From NCBI GenBank assembly GCA_963836015.1, contig CAWIIF010000015.1, positions 1,798,001-1,862,000 of the forward strand: DNA of 64,000 nucleotides, given 5' to 3'. A program made the position numbers and the translations under genes. This document shows, piece by piece, positions 8,569 to 17,855 of the stretch. The notes beneath the pieces are model-generated. The model worked only from the letters and a program-made list of their open reading frames with translations, was not told the DNA's origin and searched no databases. The number at the start of each line of letters is the position of its first letter. Within the stretch, counting starts at the first letter, position 1. Origin of the DNA: CAWCDJ01 sp963836015 (GTDB lineage: Bacteria > Acidobacteriota > Terriglobia > Bryobacterales > Bryobacteraceae).

Positions 8569-11400
8569 GTGAGATCACCCGTATTTTGTGGTGTCGTATG
8601 CTGTGCGCTGCTCGCCGTGCAGGCGGCCCCGGCACAGGAATCAGTCAATTACGCGAGCATCAGCGGCCGCGTTACGGATGCGAGCGGCGCCGCGATCGAG
8701 GCGTGCCAGGTCACGGCCCGCCAGTTGGACACAAATCTGACAAGTATTGCGAATACCGACCGGGAGGGCCGCTTCCGGTTTCCGTATCTCCGCGTCGGCC
8801 GGTATCAAATCAGAGTGCATCACGAGGGATTTGCGGAACTGGAGCGCTCGCTGACCCTGACGGTCGGCTCGGCATTCGAGCTGCCGGTTTCGCTCACCAT
8901 CGCTTCCACCGAGACCGCCGTCACGGTCAGCGGCGAGGCTGCCGTGCTCGAGGCGGCGCGCTCCCAGATCGCCGGCACCGTCTCGCAAACCGAGGTGCGC
9001 GCCCTTCCGCTCAACGGACGGAATTTTCTCGACCTGGCGCTGCTCGTGCCGGGCGTGTCGCCCACCAATACGGCCAGCAATCAGCTTTTTGCGGAGACGT
9101 CGGCTGTTCCGGGCCAGGGCATCTCCGTCGGCAGCCAGCGCAACTTCTCGAACAGCTTCATCGTGGACGGCCTCTCCGCCAACGACGATGCGGCGGGGCT
9201 GAGCGGCATTTTTTATGGGCTAGACGTGGTCAACGAGTTTCAGGTGGTGACTTCGGGCGGGCAGGCCGAGTTCGGGCGCGCGCTGGGCGGATACGTCAAC
9301 GTGGTCACCAAGAGCGGCACCAACGCGCTGCACGGCGATTTATATGGCTATTTCCGCAACGAGCGCTTCAATGCCGCGAATGCCCTTTCCCATCACGGCC
9401 CTTCCCATGACGCAGGCGCAATACGGCGCGAGCCTCGGCGGTCCGGTGGTCCACGACCGCACCTTTTACTTCGCGAATTTCGAGCAGCCGGGCGTTGAAC
9501 CAGTCGGGCCTGATTACAATCTCTCCGGCCAATGTCGGCGCCATCAATGCCAGGCTGGCCGCGTCCGGGTATCCGGGGCCGCCGATCTCATACGGGACTC
9601 TATCCGAACCCGGTGCACAACAGCAATTTTCTGGCGAAGGTGGATCATCAGTTCAGCGCAAAGGATCAGTTCAGCGCGCGCTACAGCCTCTATGACGTTC
9701 ACAGCGCCAATTCGCGGGGCGCGGGCGGGCTGAGCGCGGCCAGCGCATCGGCCAACCTCGACGATACCGACCAGACGGTGGCCGCCAGCAACATCGCGAC
9801 GTTGTCACCGCGCGTGGTCAACGAGACACGGGCGCAGTTTACGCACAGCAGTTTACAAGCCTTGCCGTCGGATCCGATCGGGCCGGCCGTAAGTATTTCC
9901 GGGGTGGCTTCTTTCGGCACGCTCTCCGGCTCTCCCACGGGGCGCCTGAACGATCTTTACGAGATCGCCGACAACCTGTCGTATCAGGTGGGCGCGCACG
10001 CCATTCGCGTGGGGGCCGACTTTCTGTACAACGACGACACCATCACGTTCCCGCGGTCCGTGCGCGGCAGCTATTCGTTTTCCTCGCTGGCGAACTTCCT
10101 GGCGGGAACATTATAACAATTCCGGATTCACGCAGACGTTCGATAACTTCGTGGTGTCGCAGACCAATCCGAATGTCGGGTTCTATGCCCAGGACGAGTG
10201 GAAACTGAGCTCGCGCCTGACCCTCAACCTCGGCCTGCGATATGACTTGCAGTTTCTGAAGACCATCGCGACGGATACCAACAACGTTTCGCCGCGCGCG
10301 GGCTTCGCGTGGTCTCCTTTTGCCTCGCGCAATACGGTGGTGCGCGGCGGCTACGGCCTTTTCTACGACCGTGTGCCGTTGCGCGCGCTGGCGAATGCCC
10401 TCCTGTCGGCGGGCAATACGGTGGACCCCGCCAACCTCAGCCAGATCAGCGTCAGCCTGTCGCCTGCGCAGGCAGGCGCGCCGGTCTTTCCGAATATCCT
10501 CAGCAGCCTGACCCTACCGCCCGGCGTGCTGTTCAACTTCAGCACCATGGACCGGCACATGCAGAATGCGTATTCCGAACAGGGCAGCTTCGAGATCGAA
10601 CGGCAGATCGGAGAGCGCGCAGCACGTTGAGCGTCGGATACGAGCACCTGCGCGGCCTGCATCTGATTATCTCCGTCAACCAGAACGTGCCGTCGTGCGC
10701 GGCCTCCGGGAACAACAACGGATGCCGCCCCAATCCCACCTTCGGCAACGACAGCCAGTACTCTTCGCTCGCCGATTCGCATTACGACGGCCTGCACGTC
10801 TCATTCGTGCAGCGGCCCACGCGCTGGGGAAATTATCGGATCTCCTATACCTAGTCGAAAGCGCTCGATAACGTCGGCGAGTTCTTCTTCAGCTCGCCGA
10901 TCGATAATTTCAATATCTGGCAGCGATTACGGCCGCTCCGACGACGACCAGCGGCATCGCCTGGTATTCGAGGGCACGATTCACTCATCGACGGCCAAGG
11001 CCGCCACGCCCTGGCAGCACTTCAGCCACGGATTCCAGTTGAGCGGCGTGCTGCAATACTACTCGCCGCTGCCCTTCAACATCACCACGGGTGCTACCAC
11101 GATCCAGGGCACGCTGCCCGTCCGATTGTCAATGGAGCGTACATCGCCCGGAACGCCGGAAGCGGTTTCGATCTTTTCAACGTGAACGCACGCCTGAGCC
11201 GCGCGTTTTCGATCGGCGAGCGCGTCCGCCTCGAAACGATGGCGGAAGCCTTCAACCTGCTCAATCATCTCAACGGCGTGACCTTGAACGGCGTCTTCGG
11301 GACGGGCGCGTATCCCGCGAATCCATCCCCGGCGTTCAAGCAGATCACCGCGGTGGCGGACCCGAGAACGCTCCAGTTTGCGCTCCGGCTGAGCTTTTAG
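8569..11400 (+). pseudogene. Oar-like TonB-dependent receptor, broken by many frameshifts
   Basis: The start is the GTG at 8569, with GGGAGG seven bases before it. The first open piece (to about 9400) carries a signal peptide, the carboxypeptidase-regulatory-like domain (YASISGRVTDASGAAI), and the plug (RALPLNGRNFLDLALLVPGV, FIVDGLSANDD, YVNVVTKSGTN). The barrel then continues in rotating frames: MTQAQYGASLGGPVV to TFYFANFEQ (about 9408-9490), a short piece near 9495, NSNFLAKVDHQFSAKDQFS (about 9620-10116), NVGFYAQDEWKLSSRLTLNL (about 10150-10620), LSVGYEHLRGLHL (about 10625-10853, ended by TAG), QHFSHGFQLSGVLQYYSPLP (about 11010-11100), and NARLSRAFSIGERVRLETM to the terminal LQFALRLSF (to 11400). 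About eight frame changes and one in-frame stop. The family imports or binds large substrates at the outer membrane. Confidence 0.85.
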
Positions 11401-11402
11401 GA

Positions 11403-12494
11403 GTGCCTAAGTTCTCTTTCGTTGTCTGGGATCGCCCTGGCCGTACATCTGGGGCCGATGGGTCGCGGATGCCCCGGCGCGCGAGCCGCAGATGGCGGTC
11501 CAATGGATCGACCGTGGCGCTCGCCTTCGGTGCGGGGCAAGGCGATCTACTTCAGCGCCTCGCACGACGGCGGCAAGACCTTCTCGGACGCCAGTGAAGG
11601 TCGCGGAAGGCGGCATCGTGCCGCTGACGCAGGCATCGCGGACCGCGTATCGCCTTTGCCGGCCAGCGCCATCGTGATCACCGCCGTGGTGGGCAACGAA
11701 CGCCGGCCGCAGGCGCCGCACGCGCACGGCCTGCCGTCCGATGGCGACCTGATCGCCTGGCGCTCGACCGATGGCGGCAAGACGTGGTCGAAGGGGATCG
11801 CGATCAACGACGTTCCGGGCGCTCCGACCGAAGGGCCTGCATGCGCTCGCGGCGGATGGCAAGGGGATGCTCTTCGCCGCATGGCTCGACAAGCGCGGCG
11901 GCCACGGTACCAAGCTCTATGGCGCGCGCTCGACGGATGGCGGCGCTCACGCTGGTCGAAGAATGTGATGATCTACGAGTCGCCGGAGGGCACCATCTGC
12001 GAGTGCTGCCATCCCTCGCGTCGCGATCGATTCCGACGGGCCGAATTCTGGTGATGTGGCGCAACTGGCTGGCAGGCGATCGCGACATGTACCTGACTCG
12101 ATCGCGCGACGGCGTGACCTTCTCGAAGCCGGAAAAACTGGGGACGGGCACGTGGAAGTTGAATGCCTGCCCGATGGATGGAGGGGGAATCGCGGTCGCC
12201 GGAAACCGCGTCGTGACAGCCTGGCGGAGAGAGCACGAGATCTTCCTTGCGGCTCCCGGTGAGAAGGAGGTGGGCATCGGTGAGGGTGTGGACGTCGCGA
12301 TCGCGGCTGGCGCCGGCGGGGTCTACGCAGTATGGTCAACGCCTGCCGGCGTGCAGGCACTCCGGCCGGGAACGAAGGAACCGGTCACTCTCGCGCCCAC
12401 CGGGACATTTCCGAATCTCGTGGCGCTTCCGGACGGGCGTGTGCTGGCCGCCTGGGAAGAGGGCGGCAAGATTGACGTTCAGGCGGTTCCCTGA
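11403..12494 (+). pseudogene. BNR/sialidase-like repeat protein, frameshifted
   Basis: Starts with GTG at 11403 directly after the receptor stop (PKFSFVVW). Asp-box type repeats are recognisable in different frames: YFSASHDGGKTFSDA (about 11551-11595), KVAEGGIVPLTQASR (about 11596-11640), AWRSTDGGKTWSKG (about 11758-11799), LAADGKGMLFAAWLDKRGG (about 11840-11905), and YLTRSRDGVTFSKPEKLG (12090-12145). The last third (about 12050-12494) is clean and ends LPDGRVLAAWEEGGKIDVQ. It needs at least four frame changes. The family is a secreted beta-propeller often annotated as exo-alpha-sialidase; no catalytic assignment can be made. Its fate follows that of the receptor just upstream. Confidence 0.75.
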
Positions 12495-12512
12495 CGTGGA
12501 TAACGTTGAGGA

Positions 12513-12540
12513 CCCTGCGGCAATGCGCTGCAAAGCAGGG
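12513..12540. terminator. Hairpin between convergent genes
   Basis: CCCTGC at 12513-12518 pairs with GCAGGG at 12535-12540 across a 16-base loop. It lies between the ends of the rightward BNR remnant and the leftward YVTN gene. No T-run follows, so it is at best a weak or Rho-assisted terminator. Confidence 0.3.
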
Positions 12541-12554
12541 AATCGCCGGCCGCC

Positions 12555-13580
12555 TTACCGCTCCGCCCCCCACGCCAGGCCGTCCGCCCCCTTGCCCGCG
12601 TCGATCATTGCGGCAACTCCCCAGTCGGAAGTGCGGATGGCCGCGACCTTGGCGCTCGAATCGCAGGAGACGTAGGCGATCTTGCCGTCCGGCCGGACCA
12701 GAACTTCCTGCGGGGCCTTGGGAACGTCGATCGTGTGCGCGACCTTCAGCGTCTGGAGATCGATTACCGCGACCTTGTTCACCGTCGGCACGGCGACCAC
12801 CAGCCATTTTCCGTCGGGCGTCGGAGCGGTGCCGTATCCCAGCCCGGGCAGTTCGACCCAGCTCTTGACTTCGTCCGTCCCGGTGTCGATCACCGCCAGG
12901 CGCGGCTTGGTCTGGTCCGATGTGAAGACCAGTTTGTCGTCCATGGAAATCGAAATCCGCTGCGTCGTCGGCGAGATCGGGATCACCTTCAGCGTCTTCT
13001 TGGCATTGAGGTCCAGAACCGAGACGGTGCCGGGACCCACGTTCGCCGTGTAGGCCCGCTTGCCATCGTGGCTGATCACGAACATGTGCGATTCCGCCTG
13101 GCCGGTGGGCACCGACCCGATCACCTTCAGGCTCTTCGGATCGATGATCGAAATCGATTTGTCCAGCTCCGTCGAGACGTATAGCAGCCCGTTCTTCGGA
13201 CCGAACTGCGGGCAATGCGGGCGGACGCCATGCCCAAAATCGAGGTTCCCCACGATCTTGCGTGAGGCGAGATCGATCGCCACCATGTTGGTGCCGTCGC
13301 TGCCCGGTTTCCCGACGCCCGAGTTGCCGTAGATCGGCACGTAGGCCGTCTTCCCATCCGGCGAAGCGATTACTTCGTGGCCGGTCACCCCGTTTTCGGG
13401 CACCTCGGCCACCTGCTTGTCGGTCGAGGGGTCGATGATTCCCAGGGCATGGTCGCCTTTGTTCGCCACCAGCAGGACGCCCGCTCCGGGCTTGGGAGGT
13501 GCGCTCCACGTGACCACTACATACAGGGCGAATGCGATTGCGAGGGCTGTCCAATGAGTGCGTGTCATAGTGCCCATCAT
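12555..13580 (-). CDS. YncE-type YVTN beta-propeller protein
   Basis: 341 residues with a signal anchor at about residues 8-26 (WTALAIAFALYVVVTWS). The rest is a seven-bladed propeller of about 40-residue repeats: LLVANKGDHALGIIDPSTDK, YVPIYGNSGVGKPG, LYVSTELDKSISIIDP, AYTANVGPGTVSVLDL, VFTSDQTKPRLAVIDT and the closing AYVSCDSSAKVAAI. The recurring V.D..T..V pattern is that of the YncE/YVTN family. It is likely a periplasmic scaffold or binding protein; some relatives are linked to quinohaemoprotein or surface-layer functions, but nothing here proves an activity. It follows the DUF1501 gene by 30 bases and probably closes that transcript. Confidence 0.85.
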   Translation of the reverse strand: MMGTMTRTHWTALAIAFALYVVVTWSAPPKPGAGVLLVANKGDHALGIIDPSTDKQVAEVPENGVTGHEVIASPDGKTAYVPIYGNSGVGKPGSDGTNMVAIDLASRKIVGNLDFGHGVRPHCPQFGPKNGLLYVSTELDKSISIIDPKSLKVIGSVPTGQAESHMFVISHDGKRAYTANVGPGTVSVLDLNAKKTLKVIPISPTTQRISISMDDKLVFTSDQTKPRLAVIDTGTDEVKSWVELPGLGYGTAPTPDGKWLVVAVPTVNKVAVIDLQTLKVAHTIDVPKAPQEVLVRPDGKIAYVSCDSSAKVAAIRTSDWGVAAMIDAGKGADGLAWGAER

Positions 13581-13610
13581 TTTACATGAACTACGGAAGG
13601 GCGCCCGCGG

Positions 13611-15050
13611 CTATGCGTATAATTCGCGAATCACCTTGCCCTTGCCGTCCTTCGTGACATACACGGGCCGCTTCTCCGCGACGAAGAATTGAGTCGGCGC
13701 GATGCCCAGCGCTCCATACATGGTCGCGTGCAGGTCTTCCACGGGTACGGGATTCTCAATCGTCGTGCACGGGCGCTCGTCCGCGGTCTTGCCGTAGACG
13801 AACCCGCCCTTCATCCCTCCGCCGAACAGCAGTACGGATCCGGCGCCCGTGAAGTGCCGGTGCATGCCGTAGTGTGTGGGCCGCGTCATCACATCGGGCG
13901 TGTTCGACTGGTCCTTGACCTCCTTGCCGACCTTGCCCTCGGTGATCGCGTCGCGGCCGAACTCGCTCGCCACCACCACCAGCGTCCGCTTCAGCAGTCC
14001 GCGCTCCTCCAGGTCGAGAATCAGCTGAGCCAGCGGCGCATCGACCGTCTTCTTCATCGTCACCGCGCGCTCGTGGCCGTCCTGGTGCGAGTCCCAATAG
14101 CGGAACGGGATGTACTCCGTGGTCACCTCCACGTAGCGCGCGCCCGCCTCCACCAGGCGGCGCGCCAGCAAACATCCCTGCCCGAACCGGCCCGTGTTGT
14201 AGACGTCGTAGCTCTTCTTCGGCTCGAGCGAGAGATCGAACGCCTTGGCCGAGGGCGACGTCAACAGGCGGTCCGCCGCGTCCATCGCCTTGATCATGGA
14301 TTCGCGCTGAAAGTCGCCGGCGTACTGGTAGACCGGCTCCTGGGCGAGGATCTGTTGATACAGGCGGCGCCGGCTCTTGAAGCGAACGTCGCCCAGGTCC
14401 GCCGGCGGCCGCACCGCCGATGCGGCATCCTGCGGGTCCGTAATCAGGAACGGCCCGAATTCGGTTCCTAGAAATCCGGCCGTGTGAAACGCCTTGATCG
14501 ACGCGCTCTCGCCGCCGATCTCCATGTTCTGGCCGATCGCGATGAAGGGCGGCACCGTCGGATTCTTCGGCCCCAGTGTCTTGGCCACGACCGCGCCGAT
14601 GTGCGGGACCGCCAGCGATTGCGGCGGGACATATCCCGTGTGCCAGTGAAACTGATGCCGCGAATGCAGGATGAAGCCGAGATCCGCGGCCTGGAACGTG
14701 CGAATCAGCGATCCGCGGTCCATCACCTTCGCCACGCGTTCCAGCCCTTGCGAGATCTTGATGCCGTCTACTACCGTGTCGATCGCCGGGAACGTGCTGA
14801 GGACCCGTTCGGTCCGCACTCCCGGCTCGAAGGGGGTATAGCGCTTCGGGTCGAATGTCTCGGTCTGCGCCATTCCGCCGGCCATCCACAGGACGATGAT
14901 GGAATCCGCAGTGGCTTCCGGCCCGGCTGCGCGCACCACCTGCGGTTCGCGGCCCACCAGCGCCGCCAGGGATGCTGCCGCGGTCACTCCCATACCCATA
15001 AATCCACGGCGGCTGAGCTTGGCAACGATTGATATTTCTTCGACGTTCAT
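13611..15050 (-). CDS. DUF1501 domain protein, Tat-exported
   Basis: 479 residues. The N-terminus has a twin-arginine signal (KLSRRGFMGMGVTAAASLAAL), so it should cross the membrane folded. The remainder is the DUF1501 sulfatase-like alkaline phosphatase fold: SIIVLWMAGGMAQTETFDPK near residue 50, HRHQFHWHTGYVPP near 130, QGCLLARRLVEAGARYVEVT near 290 and VVVASEFGRDAITEG near 365. The biochemical role of DUF1501 is not established. It is almost always encoded next to DUF1549/DUF1553 cytochrome proteins, as here, where it starts 12 bases after that gene ends, so the two surely work together. Confidence 0.9.
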   Translation of the reverse strand: MNVEEISIVAKLSRRGFMGMGVTAAASLAALVGREPQVVRAAGPEATADSIIVLWMAGGMAQTETFDPKRYTPFEPGVRTERVLSTFPAIDTVVDGIKISQGLERVAKVMDRGSLIRTFQAADLGFILHSRHQFHWHTGYVPPQSLAVPHIGAVVAKTLGPKNPTVPPFIAIGQNMEIGGESASIKAFHTAGFLGTEFGPFLITDPQDAASAVRPPADLGDVRFKSRRRLYQQILAQEPVYQYAGDFQRESMIKAMDAADRLLTSPSAKAFDLSLEPKKSYDVYNTGRFGQGCLLARRLVEAGARYVEVTTEYIPFRYWDSHQDGHERAVTMKKTVDAPLAQLILDLEERGLLKRTLVVVASEFGRDAITEGKVGKEVKDQSNTPDVMTRPTHYGMHRHFTGAGSVLLFGGGMKGGFVYGKTADERPCTTIENPVPVEDLHATMYGALGIAPTQFFVAEKRPVYVTKDGKGKVIRELYA

Positions 15051-15062
15051 GGAAAAGGTCCC

Positions 15063-17450
15063 CTAGCGAATCAACTGAAACTCGGGCGTCATCAGTACCG
15101 CCCACAACAGGTCGGCGAGTCCGTCGGCCGAAGGCTTCCGGGAAGCCGGTTCGCGCAATGCGTCTTCCGCGATCTGTCGCTCGGCTGCGCTCGGCGCCCG
15201 GCCCAGTGCATACCAGTACACGCGGTCCACCGCTGCGGAGACGGTCTCGAGCGTAGGGCCGGATGGCAGCGGTGTTTCCGGGTCTGGCGGCACCAGCCGG
15301 TCCATGCTCGGCTTCCGGTCGAAGACGAAGAAGCGCGCCTGCACGCTCTCGCCCTGGGTAAGCGGGATGGCCTCGAAGCCGGCGGCGCCCCGGAAGCGGG
15401 TGAATCCCTTCCCCGCGATGTTGTAGACCAGCACCGACGGAAATTTCACCCGCAGCGCCGCGGGGCTCTTCTCCCTCAGCCCCGATCCGTCGGCCGGAGT
15501 GAGCGCCGAGAGCGGTGTCGTGCCGCCCGGACCGCTCAGCTCCGCCTGGATCCACAGCGGAGCGGCTTTGTCCGGCGCCGTAGAGAGCGCATCCTCGACG
15601 ATCAGGTAGAGCTTCGCGGATTTCGATACGTCCACGTCGAACGCGGCCGGAGCAGTGCGCCCCGCACTCAACTGGTGGCTGACCAGGCTCAGCGGCTCCG
15701 GCGGAAGCTCCCCCAGCATCCGGCGGGCGCCCCGCCAAAGCCAGTGCGTCAGCGTCTCGCCGTTGACCAGTTCGAGCGCCTGTATGGTGGTCGCCTGCGT
15801 GTCGCGAGTCGAATAAACCTGGTCGCGTATCGGGCGTCCCAACGCGCGGTCCAGGCTGCTGCCGGCGATCCGCCATTCCCGCACATAATTTCCGGGCGGG
15901 ATCGAGGCCGCCGGCCGGTTCGTCGAATGCGCCGCCACCGGCCACTCGCCCGTGATCGAGGCGACGCTGTCGGCGAACTGCTCGGCGGTCATCCTTCGCA
16001 GTTCGGGTCCGCTGAAGACGTACTTCTTCGATGCCTCGCCGGCCCGCGGCACCGCCGGAAGCTGGTAGGTGCGCGAATCGATGATGGTAGCCAGCAGTGC
16101 TTTGATGTCGTACCCGCTTTTGACGAAGTCGCTGGCCAGCCAGTCCAGAAGCTCGGGGCTCCACGGCTCGCCATCCATATCGTCCACATCCTCCACCAGC
16201 CCTCGCCCCATCAGCTTCTGCCACATCCGGTTCACCAGCGTGCGCGGAACCCTCCCGTTGCGCGGATCGGTGAAGATCGCGGCAGCCGCGGCGCGCCGGT
16301 CGGTGGCATTCGCCGAGGGCAGCGGACGGTTGAGTGCGGGATACAGGAAGGCCGCCGAGACATACTGCTGCTGCGCGACATCGCACCGGTAAAGCTGCAG
16401 CTTCTCTTCCGCCGAGAAGTACGCCGCCAGCGCGTAGGCGTCTTTGAGCTTCCACCGGCTGATGAAACTGTCGTGACAGGAATTGCACTTCAGATTGATC
16501 CCAAGAAAAATCTGCGCCGTGTTCTGCGCCGCCTGCAGCGCCGGAGTCTGGCTGGCGCTTACCGTTCCCCGCCAGTTGACCCCCGTGAGGAACCCGTCGG
16601 GATCCGTGGGCGCGGTCGGATTCAGCAGCTCCGAGATCCACCGGTTGTAGGGGGTGTTCGCTTCGAGCGCCTCCAGCAGCCACCCGGTGATGCTTTTCCG
16701 CTTGGCCGTTTCCGAGTAATAGGTCACACCTTCGTCGTTCCGCAGTAGATCGTTCCAGTAGGAGATCCAGTTCTCGGCGTATTTTTGATTGCCTGCCAGA
16801 AGGCGCGCGGCCAGGCGGTGCCGCTTGTCCGGAGCCGGATCGTTCAGGAACGCGCGCAGATCATCGGGCGGCGGCAGCAGACCCCAGACGTCGAGATAGG
16901 CCCGGCGCGCGAATACCGCGTCTGATACCAGGGCGGGTTCGCTCTTGCCGTGGCTCGCCAGGTACGATGCCGTGAAGCGATCGAGTGGTCCGCTCCAGTC
17001 TTTCCACGGAGACCGGGGCGGCGCCGGAGTCTCCAGCGTGAGCGGCGCCTGCCACTTCGCCTTAGCCGCGGGCGCGTTGGGCGACGGGCGCGCGCCCTGT
17101 TGGATCCATGTCGCGATCAGTTGAATTTCGAGAGGGCTCAGGGCCGGTCTGCCCAGCGGCATTCGCGGCGCCGTCGAGCCGTTCAGCCTCGCGAGGATCA
17201 GGCTGCCCGCGCTGTTGCCCGGCTTCACGCAGGCGCCGCTGCGGCCTCCGTTCAGCACATCTTCGTACGTGGCCAGCGACAGTCCGCCCGATCGCTTCTC
17301 CTGGCTGTGGCATTCCAGGCATCGGGCCGCGAGGATCGTGTGGACCTCGCGATTGAAATCAATCATCGCCGGCGCGGTCTGGGATGCCAAACGCGCCGTC
17401 GATACACAAAAGAACAACAGAATCAGCTTCGAGAGTTCCCGCCCCGGCAT
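15063..17450 (-). CDS. DUF1549/DUF1553 protein with planctomycete-type cytochrome c domain
   Basis: 795 residues. A signal peptide (residues about 8-24) is followed by a PSCyt1 cytochrome c domain (about 30-115) with the haem-binding CLECH near residue 43 and the distal RMPLGRPALSPLEIQLIATW segment. DUF1549 follows (about 150-350) and contains CNSCHDSF, a second CxxCH haem site near residue 320. DUF1553 follows (about 420-680), with LVNRMWQKLMGRGLVEDVDD as its signature. Such proteins are abundant in Planctomycetes and Acidobacteria and are thought to act as multi-domain periplasmic electron-transfer or degradative proteins; substrates are unknown. First gene of the leftward DUF1549-DUF1501-YVTN cluster. 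Confidence 0.9.
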   Translation of the reverse strand: MPGRELSKLILLFFCVSTARLASQTAPAMIDFNREVHTILAARCLECHSQEKRSGGLSLATYEDVLNGGRSGACVKPGNSAGSLILARLNGSTAPRMPLGRPALSPLEIQLIATWIQQGARPSPNAPAAKAKWQAPLTLETPAPPRSPWKDWSGPLDRFTASYLASHGKSEPALVSDAVFARRAYLDVWGLLPPPDDLRAFLNDPAPDKRHRLAARLLAGNQKYAENWISYWNDLLRNDEGVTYYSETAKRKSITGWLLEALEANTPYNRWISELLNPTAPTDPDGFLTGVNWRGTVSASQTPALQAAQNTAQIFLGINLKCNSCHDSFISRWKLKDAYALAAYFSAEEKLQLYRCDVAQQQYVSAAFLYPALNRPLPSANATDRRAAAAAIFTDPRNGRVPRTLVNRMWQKLMGRGLVEDVDDMDGEPWSPELLDWLASDFVKSGYDIKALLATIIDSRTYQLPAVPRAGEASKKYVFSGPELRRMTAEQFADSVASITGEWPVAAHSTNRPAASIPPGNYVREWRIAGSSLDRALGRPIRDQVYSTRDTQATTIQALELVNGETLTHWLWRGARRMLGELPPEPLSLVSHQLSAGRTAPAAFDVDVSKSAKLYLIVEDALSTAPDKAAPLWIQAELSGPGGTTPLSALTPADGSGLREKSPAALRVKFPSVLVYNIAGKGFTRFRGAAGFEAIPLTQGESVQARFFVFDRKPSMDRLVPPDPETPLPSGPTLETVSAAVDRVYWYALGRAPSAAERQIAEDALREPASRKPSADGLADLLWAVLMTPEFQLIR

Positions 17451-17587
17451 CGGCTTTTAGCATAAGACTGCGAGGCGGCATCCGCAAGTAACGGAACGTG
17501 CAAAACAGGGACTGGCTCGCATTTCGCTGCAGTTGCAAAATTCGGAGCCTGTACCTGGTTTGCCCTTTTGCGATGTTAGATGGTGTC
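17451..17587. other. Intergenic, upstream of the DUF1549 gene
   Basis: This divergent gap must hold the promoter of the leftward cluster. No convincing -35/-10 pair, repeat or small gene was found in it. Confidence 0.4.
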
Positions 17588-17788
17588 TTACCCGGCCAGA
17601 TTCGCGGGAGGCATGAGTAAGTGCCGGATGCCGATCAGAATCTGTCGGCCGCTCCAGAGATCTTTCTCGAGCGTCTGCTCGGTCCGCTTTTCGGGGCCGT
17701 TGAGGAGCATGGCGGTCCGGGTGGCCCAATAGACCAGAAGGCCGTTGCAGGTGAACATGATCAAGCAGTACATCTGTGCTTCAAGCAT
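17588..17788 (-). CDS. Possible small membrane protein, divergent from deoC
   Basis: About 66 residues from the ATG at 17786-17788 (a TTG at 17812 would add eight). One likely membrane segment near the start (YCLIMFTCNGLLVYWATRTAM), then a charged helix (EKRTEQTLEKDLW). No family is recognised and the ribosome binding site is weak. It is supported mainly by protein-like composition and by filling an otherwise empty gap of 400 bases. Its 5' end lies about 45 bases from the inverted repeat at the deoC start, so the two genes would share regulatory DNA. Confidence 0.35.
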   Translation of the reverse strand: MLEAQMYCLIMFTCNGLLVYWATRTAMLLNGPEKRTEQTLEKDLWSGRQILIGIRHLLMPPANLAG

Positions 17789-17832
17789 ACGATTCTCGAT
17801 CGCCGGCCGCAACCGTTACGCCGCGCCATGCT

Positions 17833-17855
17833 ATACTTCGCACGCCGCGAAGTAT
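17833..17855. promoter_or_regulatory. Inverted repeat covering -10-like element and deoC start codon
   Basis: ATACTTCGC (17833-17841) and GCGAAGTAT (17847-17855) are perfect 9-base arms with a 5-base spacer. The right arm includes the first two bases of the deoC ATG (17854), and the left arm overlaps a -10-like TATACT (17832-17837). Two readings are possible: an operator for a repressor at the promoter, or an RNA hairpin hiding the start codon. Confidence 0.5.

Noticed and set aside
13756..16683. 975-codon open frame on the minus strand across the DUF1501 and DUF1549 genes
   Set aside because: Same strand but a different frame from two well-supported genes, with arginine/glycine-rich nonsense sequence.
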